Assembly: GCA_031835245.1 (NCBI GenBank)
Contig: JAVKOQ010000003.1
Span: 1-64,000, forward strand
Length of the DNA stretch: 64,000 nt
Origin: Balamuthia mandrillaris
Taxonomy: Eukaryota > Discosea > Longamoebia > Balamuthiidae
Direction of reading: 5' to 3'
Shown here in pieces: positions 11,561 through 22,422 of the stretch. Position 1 is the first letter of the stretch. Each line of letters starts with the position of its first letter. The notes under the pieces were generated by a model. It was not told where the DNA came from, did not search any database, and was given only the letters and a program-made list of their open reading frames with translations. Made by a program: the position numbers and the translations under genes.

Positions 11561-14500
11561 AATGCCACCATGGCAACAACAACAACGGGTCCTCCTCATC
11601 TTCTTCCTCATCATCAGGACATCCTCCGTCCTCTAACAAGCACACCTGCCGCAAGTGCTCAGTGCCCTGGCATCCTGGTCATCAGTGTAAACCTCACCAG
11701 TCGGCAGCACTCAACTCTAGCCAAGCGCAGACATCATCATCTCAGCAATTGGCGTCAACATCATCACCACCTTCATCATCATCTCCTTCACCAGCTACGC
11801 CTCTCCCTGGCACCAACCAGCCATCAACAAACGCACTGGACGCTACTGCAAAGCAGGAGTTCATGGAAGCTGTCCGCCATGCTTGGGAAATTCAAGGCAA
11901 CGTAGAGCTTGCTGCCCTCAACCTTAACTCCCTCCTTCACTCTGGCAATGCTCCCGACTCTGCTGCGGATGATTCCAGCCCTGCAGTCACCCCTGAAGCT
12001 ATCCATGCAGAAGGTCTCCATGCAGATGACAATGATGATGTAAAAGATGACTGCAAGGACAAAGTGGAACCTCCTATCACGGCTCCCATCCTCCTTAACC
12101 ATCAGCACACCACAGCCTTCATAGACTCTGGTGCATCTCACTCCTTCATCTCTCCAGCAGCAGCAGAAAAATACCTCCACCCAGCATCCTGTGAATGCCA
12201 TCACACCATTATCTCCCACATCAATGACATGGAGATCACATTAGGCGACAGGTCCACCACTCATGTTACCCGCTGTGCGGCACACGTCCGCATTGACTGT
12301 GGCTCCTGTAAGCTACATCACCACTTCTTCATCATGCCACTTCAAGGTGAGCATGAGATCCTTTTTGGCAGGGACATCATGTGATGCATTAGCGTTGGTC
12401 TTTTTGGCCTTCCTGTGTGTTATTCTCTCCCTAGCGAATGAGAAGAGTTCAAGGAAGACGACTCCAACATGTCTGACAAAGATCAGTGTGTTGAGCTTCC
12501 TCCTCCTCCTGACACTGCTCGAAAAATTGCCAAGGGCATCCGTGACACGCTCCAACGCAACCAGCAAGTGCCTCATGGCCCCAGCAGTACTCTTCCAGAG
12601 AGTGTCATATACCTCAACACCAGTGATGCCAAACCCGTTTTTCATAAGCAGTACACCATTCCTAAGGTGTATCATGATGCGGTTTTCAGGCAACTTACTG
12701 AATGGCTCCGACATGGCATCCTTGCGCTATCCTCACTTGACTGCCAGTGGAATTCTCCCATCCTTCCAGTTCCCAAAAAGGATGAACACAGAAAATGGTT
12801 GAAAGTCAGGGTCTGTATTGACCCTGGTGGCATTAATCCTCTCCTTGCTGACAACGAGTACCTGCTTGAGGACACCAAAGTCCTCATTGAACAAGCTCTA
12901 GGCCTCAAATGGGCTACCCTCTTGGACCTCATCTGGTCCTACAACCAAATCCTGGTTTATCCACCACATCAGGAAAAACTTACCTTTATGTGGTATGGCG
13001 TATGACTCAAGTTCATGGGCGCACCTTTTGGCATCAAGCACATTCAGGCTGTCATGTCCTGTTTCATTGCAGCCGCCCTCTGCCTCTTGATCAATATCTC
13101 ATCCCACTACATGGATGACATCCTGGTCTTCACCAGATCCTCTTCACTGGAACAGCACATCAGTGACATCATTAAGGTCATTGATGCCCTCACTGTTGCA
13201 GGCCTATGCCTCCACCTCGAGAAATGCCAGTTTGGATATACCTGAGTGCGACTCCTTGGTCATATTGTATCAAGAGATGGCCGCCTACCCGACCTAGAGA
13301 AAATATCTATGTTTTCTACTCTGCCTACTCCCACCACAGGCAAACAAATACAGAGCATCCTAGGTTTTACCAACTTCCTTCAGGACTACATTCCTCGCTA
13401 CACAGAGATCATGGCACCCCTTGAGCCTCTCTGGAACGTCCCAGACATCTGACCTTATTGGAATGACGACTGTCAGCAAGCACTTGATACTTTCAAGCAC
13501 ATCATCTCCAGTCCAACTATCCTAAGCATGCCAGATTGGAACAAACCCTTTTGTGTTGGCACCAATGCTTCTCAGCATGGTGTTGGCGCTGTACTATACC
13601 AGGAAGATGACAACGGCAAATGCAGCTACATCTGCTTCACTAGCAAGGCTCTTAACCCTGCTCAATGCAACTATCCCTCAATCAAAAGAGAGCTGCTTGC
13701 CATCATCTTTGCCCTCTGCAAATTCCACTACTATTTCATCAGCCAACATTTCCTGCTCTATACGGACCACAGACCTCTTGTGCATCTTTTCAACGCAAAA
13801 GATCTTAACAGCATGCTTGCTCACTGGGCTCTTGTCATTCTTCACTATGACTTCAAGGTTTTCCACCGGCCTGGAATTCACCACATTTTAGAGGACTCCC
13901 TTTCACAGTTGTACTCCCCTCCCATCCTCAGCAATGCACTGCTGAACATCCCTCAAGTTCCTCAGAATGCCAAAACTCTGGCCCCAAAGCCCAGAATTAA
14001 CAACATCAAACTCAATGACAGCCAACTTTTGGCTCCCTCATGCATGTTGAACGACTTCATCAAGGACCTCCTCAGCAAAATGGTTCCTCCACCTAACAAA
14101 TGTCAACAAATCTTGGAGTGATTTCACTCCATCAGCCATGAAGGCACAGAAAGCCTTCTTCACAAAGTTCTCAAGGAAGGTTACTTTTGGCCCAACATCC
14201 GCAATGACTGCCACAACACAGCGCGCCATTGCAAGGAATGCCTCTGCTTCAACATCACATGGCTTGGCTTCCACCCCCTCAAGTCCATCAATGCTACCTT
14301 TCCTTTCAAGCATATTGCCATCGATCTGACCGGCCCCTTGCAAACCGACTTCATGGGCTATCAGTACATCTTCATCATCACAGACATCACCACTCGCTTT
14401 ACAATCCTCTGCCCTCTCAAGGACAAATCTGCAGAAGAAGTCTCCCGCGAGTTTGTCAAGATCATCTGCGAACTCGGCTTCCCCAAAATAGTCCAGTCTG

Positions 14501-15351
14501 ACAACGGCACTGAATTTGTCAACAAAATCATGTCTGCGGTACATGACCAGGCAGGTTTTGACCACTGGTTCATCTCCTCATACCACCCTTGAGCCAATGG
14601 AGCTGCAGAAAGCCACGTCAAGCTCACCAAATCCATGCTTCTGAAATCCCTTAAAGGTGACCTCGGACACTGGTCTACCTTCCTCCCCATCACACAATTC
14701 GCCTTAAATCAGTGAATATCCCATCACTCAGACTCCAAACCCTTTGAGCTCTTCTTTGGCAGACCTCTTTCTTACCCGGACAACTACTTTAACAGCATAT
14801 CCAAACTCAAAACTCCACGTGAGATCATCTCTCTCACCAAGGTCATGCTGCAAATCATCTACCCTTCCATCTACAAAAAGGTTGCCAAATACTCCGCCAA
14901 CGTAGAAAAGTACTTCAACGCAACGAACAAAATTGTCCACTTTTCTCCTGGGGACAAGGTGATGCTGAAAAACTCCTCAGCAAACTCTAAAACTGACCCC
15001 AAATTTCTCGGTCCCTTCATCATCCACCACTGCACTGATAACGGAGCCTACGTCCTTCAGGACATCACTGGTGACATACTCCCTGACAAGGTTCCTCCAA
15101 GTGCTCTCAAGCCTGTGGATCCCGACACTCCTTTTGAAGACGAGCACTATGAAGTGGAAAAGATCCTCAACCATGACGGCCCACCTTCTGACTGCTACTA
15201 CCTTGTGAAGTGGAAAGGATACCCCGACTCAGACAACTCTTGGGTTGCAGCCAAGGACTTCAGCTCTCAGCGACCCATCTCCACCTACTGGGGGAAGAAG
15301 TACCCCAAGAAACGTCACAAACGGCGTTAGTTCTCTTTGGGAAGGCAGTGA

Positions 15352-15562
15352 TGTTGGAAAACCAACAATTCACGTCATTTTGACTTCCTGTCAACACTTT
15401 CCCTGGATACCCCAAATTCTCTCACCCCTTTTTATTTTCCCTTTTTCCTCATGACACACTCAAAGCACACACTTTGGTCCACACCTCTTTCCTTGTGAAT
15501 AAACCCAGAGTCGCTTATGTGCTGTCCCTTTCTTGATCTGCAGGGTTTATCCCCCATCAACA
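15352..15562 (+). repeat. Gypsy 3' LTR
   Basis: 211 bp. It follows the pol stop by 21 bp, and a weak purine tract (GGGAAGGCAGTGA) precedes it. The satellite-like repeat resumes directly after it. Confidence 0.93.
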
Positions 15563-16080
15563 GACTTGCTTCCTTGGGCAGAAAAGCTTGCTGCTGATGC
15601 TTTATTCAGCAAAGAGATGAAAACCAAGAGAGTAGGTCTGCATGTGTGACACAACAGCTGTGCGGACTTGCTTCCTTGGGCAGAAAAGCTCAATGCTGAT
15701 GCTTCTTCAGCAAAGAGATGAAACCAAGGGAGTAGGCTGTGCGGACTTGCTTCCTTGGGCAGAAAAGCTTGATGCTGACACTTCAGCAAAGAGATGAAAC
15801 CAAGGGAATAGGTCTGCATGCGTGACACAACAGCTGTGTGGACTTGCTTCCTTGGGTAGAAAAGCTCAATGCTGATGCTTCTTCAGCAAAGAGATGAAAC
15901 CAAGGGAGTAGGCTGTGTGGACTTGCTTCCTTGGGCAGAAAAGCTCACTGCTGATGCTTTATTCAGCAAAGAGATGAAAACCAAAGGAGTAGGCTGTGCG
16001 GACTTGCTTTCTTGGGCAGAAAAGCTTGCTGCTAATGCTTCATTTAGCAAAGAGATGAAACCAAGGGAGTAGGTCTGGCT
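15563..16080 (+). repeat. Satellite-like repeat, right part
   Basis: Six tandem units with two length classes, about 80 and 100 bp. The longer class carries an extra segment reading roughly GTCTGCATGNGTGACACAACAG. Together with 3365-3486 it is the interrupted landing site of the gypsy element. Confidence 0.9.
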
Positions 16081-16499
16081 AGGATGAAGGACAACATTCC
16101 TGCAGGCTTGATGCTGTTGCACCACTTGTGGTGCACGATGATCAGCAAACAAAAAAGCTGAAGCAAAAGTGGTAGTTCTGAGAGTGCATAAGATGGTCGG
16201 TTGGTTGGTTAGTTAGTTGGTGATTCAAAAAAAAGAAACAAGAGAATGAGTTGAGAAGTAAGCAGGTTCTGAGCCAGCCAGCTTGTGGGTTGGTCCTGAG
16301 GTAGTTATGGCTCTCATGTCATCATGAAAGTCAAACATTTCATCTCATCCTTTTTCTCACTGATGATTCCCTTCTTATAGGTCCGTTGGTTGGTTAGTTG
16401 GTTAAGAACCAAACCAACTGTTGTGAGGTACATAAAGATATACTTGAGGCTCTATTGCAACACTGAAACAGCAAATAAATCAATTCCACCATAAATCAC
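16081..16499. other. Non-coding spacer with GGTT-type runs
   Basis: No gene seen. It contains short GGTTGGTTAGTTAG-type runs near 16198-16222 and 16385-16402, and otherwise unique-looking AT-rich sequence. Confidence 0.4.
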
Positions 16500-16823
16500 A
16501 CTTTCTCAGCCTTCTGCGGCTTCCTTGCATTCTCTGCCTCAGGCGGCTTTGCTGCCTTTGGCAGGTGGCCTTCAGCCACCCTCTAGAAGCCTGATAGACC
16601 CATATTTTCAACAGAAAAAGCAGGAAAGCAATATTTGTCTTGTGATTCCACTGGAAATTGCTCTTTTGTGACATTCAGCTGTTTCCTCATGGTTTCTACC
16701 TCAGGCAGCTTTGCCAACTTTGGCAGGTGGCCTTCAGCCACCCTCTAGAAGTCTGGTAGCACCACATTGTCACCAAAAAAATTGCCAAAGTAACATCTTC
16801 AACAGAAAAAGCGGGAAAGCAAC
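16500..16823. repeat. Tandem repeat split by the Penelope-like element, left part
   Basis: Two diverged units of about 190 bp. Each has a CTGCCTTTGGCAGGTGGCC-like segment followed by a CAGCCACC arm that can fold back on GGTGGC. The left part ends CAACAGAAAAAGCGGGAAAGCAA; the homologous internal unit continues TATTTGTCTTGTGATTCCA, and that continuation is found on the far side of the element at 22759. Confidence 0.75.
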
Positions 16824-17159
16824 GACACGCTTTGCGTGCGTTTGTACCGAGCAGGTCATCCTCGTAGGTCTCTTCCATCTCTCTCTAATAAGGTTCTTCT
16901 TTCAAAAGAAACAGAGAAGATAAGAACAAACCAATCAGGAACAACTGGTATGCTGAAGCAAAAAAATCATAAGAACAATATTTTGGCAAGCGGTTGTATT
17001 TGCAAAAGAATTTTGTTTCAAGAGTAGAGGTGAGCGGGGCCATAACCCCCCGTCAAGGTTCGCAAGGCCTTGAGCTCAGAAATAAATCTTCTTTTCCCTT
17101 CCTTCTGTCTGCCTTCTTGTTGATTCTAGCCCAATTGTTTTATTGGGCTCAGTACAAAC
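16824..17159 (+). repeat. Penelope-like terminal direct repeat, left
   Basis: 336 bp, the same length as the right copy (22423-22758). There are eight differences and every one is a CpG to TpG or CpA change. It holds an AATAAA near 17080, a possible three-way junction at 17031-17078 and an 8 bp-stem hairpin (AGCCCAAT / ATTGGGCT) near 17128-17150. Confidence 0.9.
17031..17078 (+). other. Possible structured RNA element in terminal repeat
   Basis: TGAGC and GCTCA can close an outer stem around two hairpins: GGGG-CCATAA-CCCC, and TCAAGG with CCTTGA around a nine-base loop TTCGCAAGG. The same bases recur at 22630-22677 with one loop change that leaves all stems intact. The fold was drawn by eye and the function is unknown. 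Confidence 0.45.
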
Positions 17160-17198
17160 TATAAGGGTGGCATACAGGTCAACAGCAGCATCCATAGT

Positions 17199-18725
17199 AT
17201 GATTCTTTTCATCGCTTGGAGCTTGCCATCCCTGAGACCCCCAATATATCCAAGAGCTATGAACCCCCCAAACAGTTTTGCGGCTTCCCCATTCAGACTG
17301 CCCCCCGGCGCCTTTTCTACCGGACAACCCCCGGTCTTCTTCCCGGCCTCTGCCCTTCCCCCTCCCACGGCATACTACCCACCTTCTGGACAGTACCCCC
17401 CTCCCAACTTTCCTTCCCCCTACACCACCACCCCCTTGGTGTTCCCTTACTCGATGCAGGCAACAAATACCGGTCAGCAAGCCCCTTTCACTACCGCCAC
17501 CTCTCAGCCCTCTAACAAAGGAGACTGGGACAGCCACGACCCTTCTTTTTCCGGCTGCTGTAAAAAGTGCAGCAACTGGTGCCGTGTTAGAGTGGTGTCA
17601 AAGTCGGACAAGGGGAACCGAGGAAGAAGATACTGGTGGTGCCAGTCCTGCAAGCAGTTCCAAGCCTTTGCGGATCCCCACAGGACTGTCTATGACCCCA
17701 ACATTCACCCTCCCATCTCAAGAGTACTGGATGATGGTGTCACCCTCCTGTTCAAAGTAGGGTCTGAACCTGAAAAGAGCATGAATCCAGCCACAAGTCA
17801 GCAGGCTTCCCCTCCCCTCTCCTCTTCTACAGCTATAGCTGTTCTTCCCCCTCCCCCTGCTCCCTCCTCCTCTTCTGCCGCTACCTCTTCCTCCTCCTCC
17901 TCCTCTTCACGCCAAAGACAACAGAAGACAAGCAACTCCAGCGCTACCACAGCCAACAACCCCGCCTCGGATGAAATCATCTCACAGGTGGAGGACGTGG
18001 CTACAGTGGTGAAGGAACACGCCTGCCTTCTTCAGCTGCACACCACACAGGTGTGTAGCATCTATGCCCATCTCAAGCACCTCAAAAAGGCAGCCGGCCT
18101 CAACTGTAAAGGTCAACCGAGGGAACATTTGGTTGGCTCACTGGCAACCTACAGGCTTTGTTCTACCTCCTCTGCCAACCCCTCTTCCTCCTCCCCTGCT
18201 ACCTCCTCTTCCCACAGAGACAAAGGTAAGGAACATACCCCAATATGTTCCCCCTCACTGAAGAGATGTGCCGCATGTAGCAAGACCGAGGACAGGAACC
18301 ACTACAACCCTACTAAAACACGCCGCCGTTACTCACACTCCCATTCCCGCTCCCATTCCCACTCCCGCTCTCACTCTCACTCCCGCTCCCGCTCCTCCTC
18401 ACGCACTCACTCCATGTCTCGCTCACACACTTGCTCCATGTCTTGCTCACGCACTCGCTCCCTCTCCCACTCACCAACCCCTCTGCTCAGAGGTCAAGCC
18501 CCCACCTCACCTCCCAACCCCACCCAGATGGCAACAAACCTGCTCAACTCCATCGCCGCTGCTAGCAACCACCAGGTACCCAACCCGGCAGTACCCGCAA
18601 ACAAGCCCGTTCGTCTTGCCAAGCGTCAGGCAAAAGCCAACAACACCAGCAGCGACCCAAAGAACAGCAAAGAGAGATGTTCCCACCTGAAAGGAAATGG
18701 AACAAACAGCTCTCAACGCTCATAA
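17199..18725 (+). CDS. Penelope-like ORF1: GRF zinc finger and Ser/Arg/His-rich protein
   Basis: An intact frame of 508 codons; the ATG at 17259 is another possible start. The first 110 residues are Pro-rich. Residues 120-160 have CCKKC and CQSC with an NRGRRYWW core, as in GRF-type zinc fingers that bind nucleic acid. Ser runs (about 210-240) precede a region that may form helices (about 265-305). Residues 385-425 are an alternating Ser-His/Ser-Arg tract like SR proteins. A role in binding element RNA is inferred from position and composition. Its end overlaps the next ORF by 29 bp in a different frame. It has no premature stop, unlike the pol ORF. Confidence 0.7.
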   Translation: MILFIAWSLPSLRPPIYPRAMNPPNSFAASPFRLPPGAFSTGQPPVFFPASALPPPTAYYPPSGQYPPPNFPSPYTTTPLVFPYSMQATNTGQQAPFTTATSQPSNKGDWDSHDPSFSGCCKKCSNWCRVRVVSKSDKGNRGRRYWWCQSCKQFQAFADPHRTVYDPNIHPPISRVLDDGVTLLFKVGSEPEKSMNPATSQQASPPLSSSTAIAVLPPPPAPSSSSAATSSSSSSSSRQRQQKTSNSSATTANNPASDEIISQVEDVATVVKEHACLLQLHTTQVCSIYAHLKHLKKAAGLNCKGQPREHLVGSLATYRLCSTSSANPSSSSPATSSSHRDKGKEHTPICSPSLKRCAACSKTEDRNHYNPTKTRRRYSHSHSRSHSHSRSHSHSRSRSSSRTHSMSRSHTCSMSCSRTRSLSHSPTPLLRGQAPTSPPNPTQMATNLLNSIAAASNHQVPNPAVPANKPVRLAKRQAKANNTSSDPKNSKERCSHLKGNGTNSSQRS

Positions 18726-19787
18726 CAACCCTGCCACCTTCATGGAGAAACGCCTCCATAGGATCCGTCAACGGTTCCTTGCGTTAAAAAAACTCTCTAC
18801 TCCCTCCCCTACCTCTACTAACCGCGTCATCTACGCCCTCTACTCCTTTAAATACAATCAGTCACCTATCTATGTCAGTTGGACCTCTTGCACTGCCTGC
18901 ACCCGCATTCTACAAGAAATCTCAGCAGCATACAGCCCTAACAGGGTATGCAATATCGCCCTCTCACGATTCATCCGCAGATGCGGAGGATCATACATCA
19001 GCGTCATCCCTCTACAACAAGTCCCAGAGGACATGGAACCCCTCAAGGCTGAGCACTACTGGATTCATGTGCTGCAAACGCAAGCCCAATGGAGATACGA
19101 CCAAAAACTAAACCACCACAGCCATCATGCCAACAAACATCGCCGCCTTCGCAACAAAAAGAAATTCAACCCACCTATCCATGTTTGCCGCCACCCTCCT
19201 TGCCACCAGCCAACTGTACAACCTCCGAGCTTCTTCTTCTTCCCCTCCTCTCCCTCTTCCCCCTCCTCCTCCCCATCCTCTTCATCCTCCTCCTCTCCTC
19301 CCACACTACCTCCACCTTCTCTGCTACCGCTCTCAGTCTCAGTCTATGCCCCCGGCAACAGCAGGCAATGTTCCAAGCAACTGTCCAACCTACCTAAGCC
19401 TCAACGCCACCGTGACTACTTCCGCCGGGTATACTCTCTTATGAAAGTCAAGGATTTGAAGCTCAAGGACCACCTGGCTCACATCCGTGACCGACACATA
19501 CAAGGCATGCTCTCAGCCATCATTGGGAAGAGACTCACTACAAGTGGGAAGGCCCTCCCACCTAGCGTCCAGGTTACCCAGCATCACCACCACGTCTGCA
19601 ACACCCTCACTGCGGAGTGATGCAAGACCCTCCGAGATGCCCTCCTGGAACATTTGGATAACAGCCATGCCAAGCCATCCTCCAAGAAATGACCACCCCG
19701 TCACCCCCTTCCCCTCGAGTACTGTGCTATGCTATTCAAGCACATCAGCCTCCACAACATCTTCCACAAAGCCGCACATGTTGAGAA

Positions 19788-20027
19788 TTACTCTCAACAT
19801 ATTAGTTCTGTTGCCCCTTTCCTTTCCTTTTCTTCCTGTTGACATCCTTGATGTGGACCAATCGCCTGCTGCCACATCACTAGGCTTCTTCCTTTTATTC
19901 CGTTGCTTCCTTCTCTCTTTCTTTTAGTTAGTTAGTTTTGTTTAGTTCACACCACACCTTTTTCTCCTGACACTCTTTGTTCCTTTGTTCCCTCTTGAAT
20001 AATACATTTTGGGCCTCCACCATGACA
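19788..20027 (+). repeat. LTR fragment inside the Penelope-like element, copy 1
   Basis: Starts TGTTGAGAATTACTCTCAAC and follows the LTR at 23813-24070 for about 220 bp, then changes to sequence that reads as the element's own coding frame. The bases just before it (CCTCCACAAC...GCCGCACA) are repeated before copy 2 at 20218-20253. Confidence 0.7.
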
Positions 20028-20183
20028 ACTTGGGAAGATCTCGGGGGAAAGATCGGTTCTTTGCAGAAGGGGCCTCTCAACATATTAGTCATGATCTTTA
20101 ACCGCCTCGCAACACCGCTTCTTCATCTACTTCTTCGGCCCCTTCTGCAAAGAACTGATCTTTCCCCCGAGATCTTCCCAAGT
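20028..20183. repeat. Inverted repeat with 47 bp arms
   Basis: Arms 20028-20074 and 20137-20183 are complementary with one mismatch and a 62 bp loop. The loop contains a short piece of the neighbouring LTR (CTCAACATATTAGT). It looks like a fold-back produced during rearrangement of the element. Confidence 0.85.
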
Positions 20184-20253
20184 TTGACCCGGATGGGATT
20201 GGCATCCTGTCATTGGCCTCCACAACATCTTCCACAAAGCCGCACATGTTGAG

Positions 20254-20340
20254 AATTACTCTCAACATATTAGTTCTGTTGCCCCTTTCCTTCCTTTGTT
20301 CCCTCTTGAATAATACGTTTTGGGCCTCCACCATGACAAC
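20254..20340 (+). repeat. Deleted LTR fragment, copy 2
   Basis: Repeats the first about 45 bp of copy 1 and then its last part, with some 170 bp between CCTTTCCTT and CCTTTGTTCCC missing. The short repeat at the junction suggests a deletion between direct repeats. Confidence 0.65.
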
Positions 20341-22422
20341 TTGGGAAGATCTCCATGCCAACCCCTCCATTGGGAAGGCATCAAACCAGTCTTCTATCGT
20401 GGAAGGTCTGTTGGAGCAGCTCTCATCAATGCCAAGAAGGTGGTACAGGACACCACACCCAATGATATCTTCTCACCAGCTCCATGCTGGTGCAAAGAGG
20501 AACATTTTGCATCCTTTACAAATTGCTACAGCCATGTTGATACATGTGATCCCAAAGTGGTTCTGGCTCTTTCATGATCTTTCGTCGCCTCTCAACTATG
20601 CTCCCTCATCTACAAAGGTAGCAAACACGTGGAACGGGAGTTCCCCCCTGTCCATGTCATTATCAATCAGCTCTGCGGAGACACAGAACGCTTCATCACA
20701 CAAAAGACAGAAAAGCTTGGTCTCCTCCCATCCGACCTCTACAATTGGCAACAAGAGGTCCTCCGGTTGGCACATGAGTGACTGACAAGCCACCGACAAT
20801 ACACGCCTGTACACCAAGCTGTCATCAACAGTAGTAGCACTTGATCCCTTATCAAACGTATGAAGGACCTGTGGGCTATATCCCTGACAGACAAACTCTC
20901 AGGAAACCTCAGCTTTGTCTGCAAAGCTCATATGCGCCTATGGCACTTCAACTACCTATTCGATACAAAACTCTCCCTCTCTGCACCCTTCACTACCTTT
21001 CCCTCTTCCACCAACCATGACGTCTTCCCCATCCCTGCTACCTCTCCTTACACTCTCCTTCAAGAAGGAGAAGAGAGCATCATCAAGGCCCATGCTTCAT
21101 TCCTCCGCCAGTACAAGATCTCTGCCCCTAAAGGTCTTGCCACGCACTACATCATCCCCAAAAGACACAAAGACAAACCAGCGGAACGCCCCATCACAGC
21201 AGCCCTAAAAACCACCACTACTCCACTCTGCAAATACCTCCACCACTTCCTCTGTCTCCTACTCAATGAACTCAAGAAGGAGGCCCGGCTTCACAAGCTT
21301 CACACAGGACTCAACTGGTTCTGGAGCATCGAAACCTCAATGGAGGTAGTCCAACATCTACAAGAGTGGAACAAGAACCCCAAGGAGGAAGCCATCTCGG
21401 TGTGCGCCTTTGACATTGACGGGTTCTACAACAACATTGACCAGGATGACCTTATCCATGCACTGAAGGAGGAAGCAATCCGCATTGCAAAGAGGAGAAG
21501 GCGCTCCCACATCCTCATCAACCTCAAGGGTGCCCAATGGACAGGCAACCTTTGAAGCAAGGCCACAATCTCTCATGGCTCTCACATCTTCTCTGTTGAA
21601 CAGATCCTTGAACTGCTGCAATGGCAAATCAAGAACTGTGTCGTACATTATGGCAACATAGTACTCAAACAAAACCGAGGTATAGGCCAAGGGGTCAACC
21701 ACGGACCTGACCTTGCTAACTTCTACACCTGCCACTATGAATGCAAGTTCATGCTACAACTTCAAAAAATGGAACCCCATGTAGCACACATCTTTTCTAA
21801 ATCAGTACGAAAGATAGATGACATTGCACTCTTCAACAATCCATACGTTCACCAGTACCAGTATACGGACGGTAAGAGTCTTGGACTTTACCCCAAAGGG
21901 ATCCTCTCTCTTCAACTTCAAAACAAACCCCCTTTCCAGTCAGTAGACTATTTAAACACCACCATCTTCATTACCCAACCACCACCGGATTATAGCGGAT
22001 CCAAAACTCGAGTCTGGTGCGCCCAGACTTTCAACAAAACGGACAAGTTCTCTCTCCCGCACTTCAACTACCCCCAACAGGATACTGACTTGCCGGACCA
22101 CATCATCTATGGCGTCTTCACCTCACGACTTCACTCTTTGGCCATTACAAACATGTGACCACAAAGTTTTCTCGCCAACGTAGCAAAGCTCATGAGGAAG
22201 CTCACAGAGAAGAATGGCCTCTGTCCCTTCCGCCTTACCACTCAGCTGCAATGGTTCCTCAAGCAGCGACGGACTCTCTATGGGAGACATCACAAGGTTC
22301 TCCACTTTCTCTTTCTCCGGAAGTATTGATGAGGAATAGTTAGGACATCCAGAGGCTTGGAGCCTTCCCTGACTACAAAAAACAGCATGCGATCCAGCAA
22401 ACAGCTGTCCATGCATCAGAAT

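Larger units (their letters stand above)
3748..15330 (+). pseudogene. Gypsy gag-pol polyprotein, broken by TGA codons
   Basis: One frame runs through the element apart from the copia insertion. Gag starts at ATG 3748. A CX2CX4HX4C zinc knuckle lies near 11647-11690. The protease keeps its DSGA motif near 12125, RT keeps YMDDI near 13110, and RNase H lies at 13540-13900. Integrase has its zinc domain near 14125-14260 and keeps D, D and E (IDLTG, SDNGTEF, GAAE). A chromodomain (YLVKWKGYPDSDNSW) lies near 15150-15290. In-frame stops are TGA at 3922, 4255, 4396, 12382, 12439, 13003, 13243, 13450, 14119, 14590 and 14713, plus one TAG at 4003, before the terminal TAG. Each can arise by one C-to-T change from CGA or CAG. 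The first RNase H Asp is Asn (TNAS, codon 13564). Confidence 0.93.
3487..15562 (+). mobile_element. Ty3/gypsy chromovirus, complete but dead
   Basis: Full-length LTR retrotransposon, bounded by 211-212 bp LTRs starting TGTTGG and ending CATCAACA. The flanks share GACT (or AGACT if the terminal A is shared), a 4-5 bp target duplication inside the satellite-like repeat. Without the copia element nested at 5068-11560 it would be about 5.6 kb. Domain order is gag, zinc knuckle, protease, RT, RNase H, integrase, chromodomain, which is the chromovirus layout. Many in-frame TGA codons show it is inactive. No clear tRNA primer site follows the 5' LTR. Confidence 0.93.
18697..22332 (+). pseudogene. 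Penelope-like ORF2: GIY-YIG endonuclease plus RT, broken
   Basis: The GIY-YIG domain spans residues 44-130: IYALYS, then IYVSWTS, a conserved Arg region (TRILQE) and the catalytic Glu in AEHYW. A Cys-rich patch (PCWCKEEH, NCYSH, DTCDP) lies near 20480-20560. RT starts near 20860, with PKRHKDKPAERPI, FDIDGFYNNID, GIGQGVNHGPDLANFY and KIDDI at 21811-21825, and a tail with LYGRHHKV. In-frame stops are TGA at 19618, 19690, 20575, 20779, 20842, 21553, 22156 and 22327, with no TAA or TAG outside the rearranged 19788-20360 segment. Two LTR fragments and an inverted repeat interrupt the middle. Confidence 0.8.

Noticed and set aside
15584-16070. Hammerhead ribozyme in the satellite-like repeat
   Set aside because: CTGATGC and a following GAAAC look suggestive, but the core needs CUGANGA and the helices do not pair.
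17031-17078. Complete tRNA gene in the terminal repeat
   Set aside because: The possible anticodon and T arms are too irregular and no acceptor stem or D arm could be drawn.
3748-22332. TGA read as a sense codon (altered genetic code)
   Set aside because: Several host genes end naturally in TGA after complete domains (35159, 48704, 52463, 57012, 62547), and the elements have other inactivating changes, so decay explains the TGA codons better.
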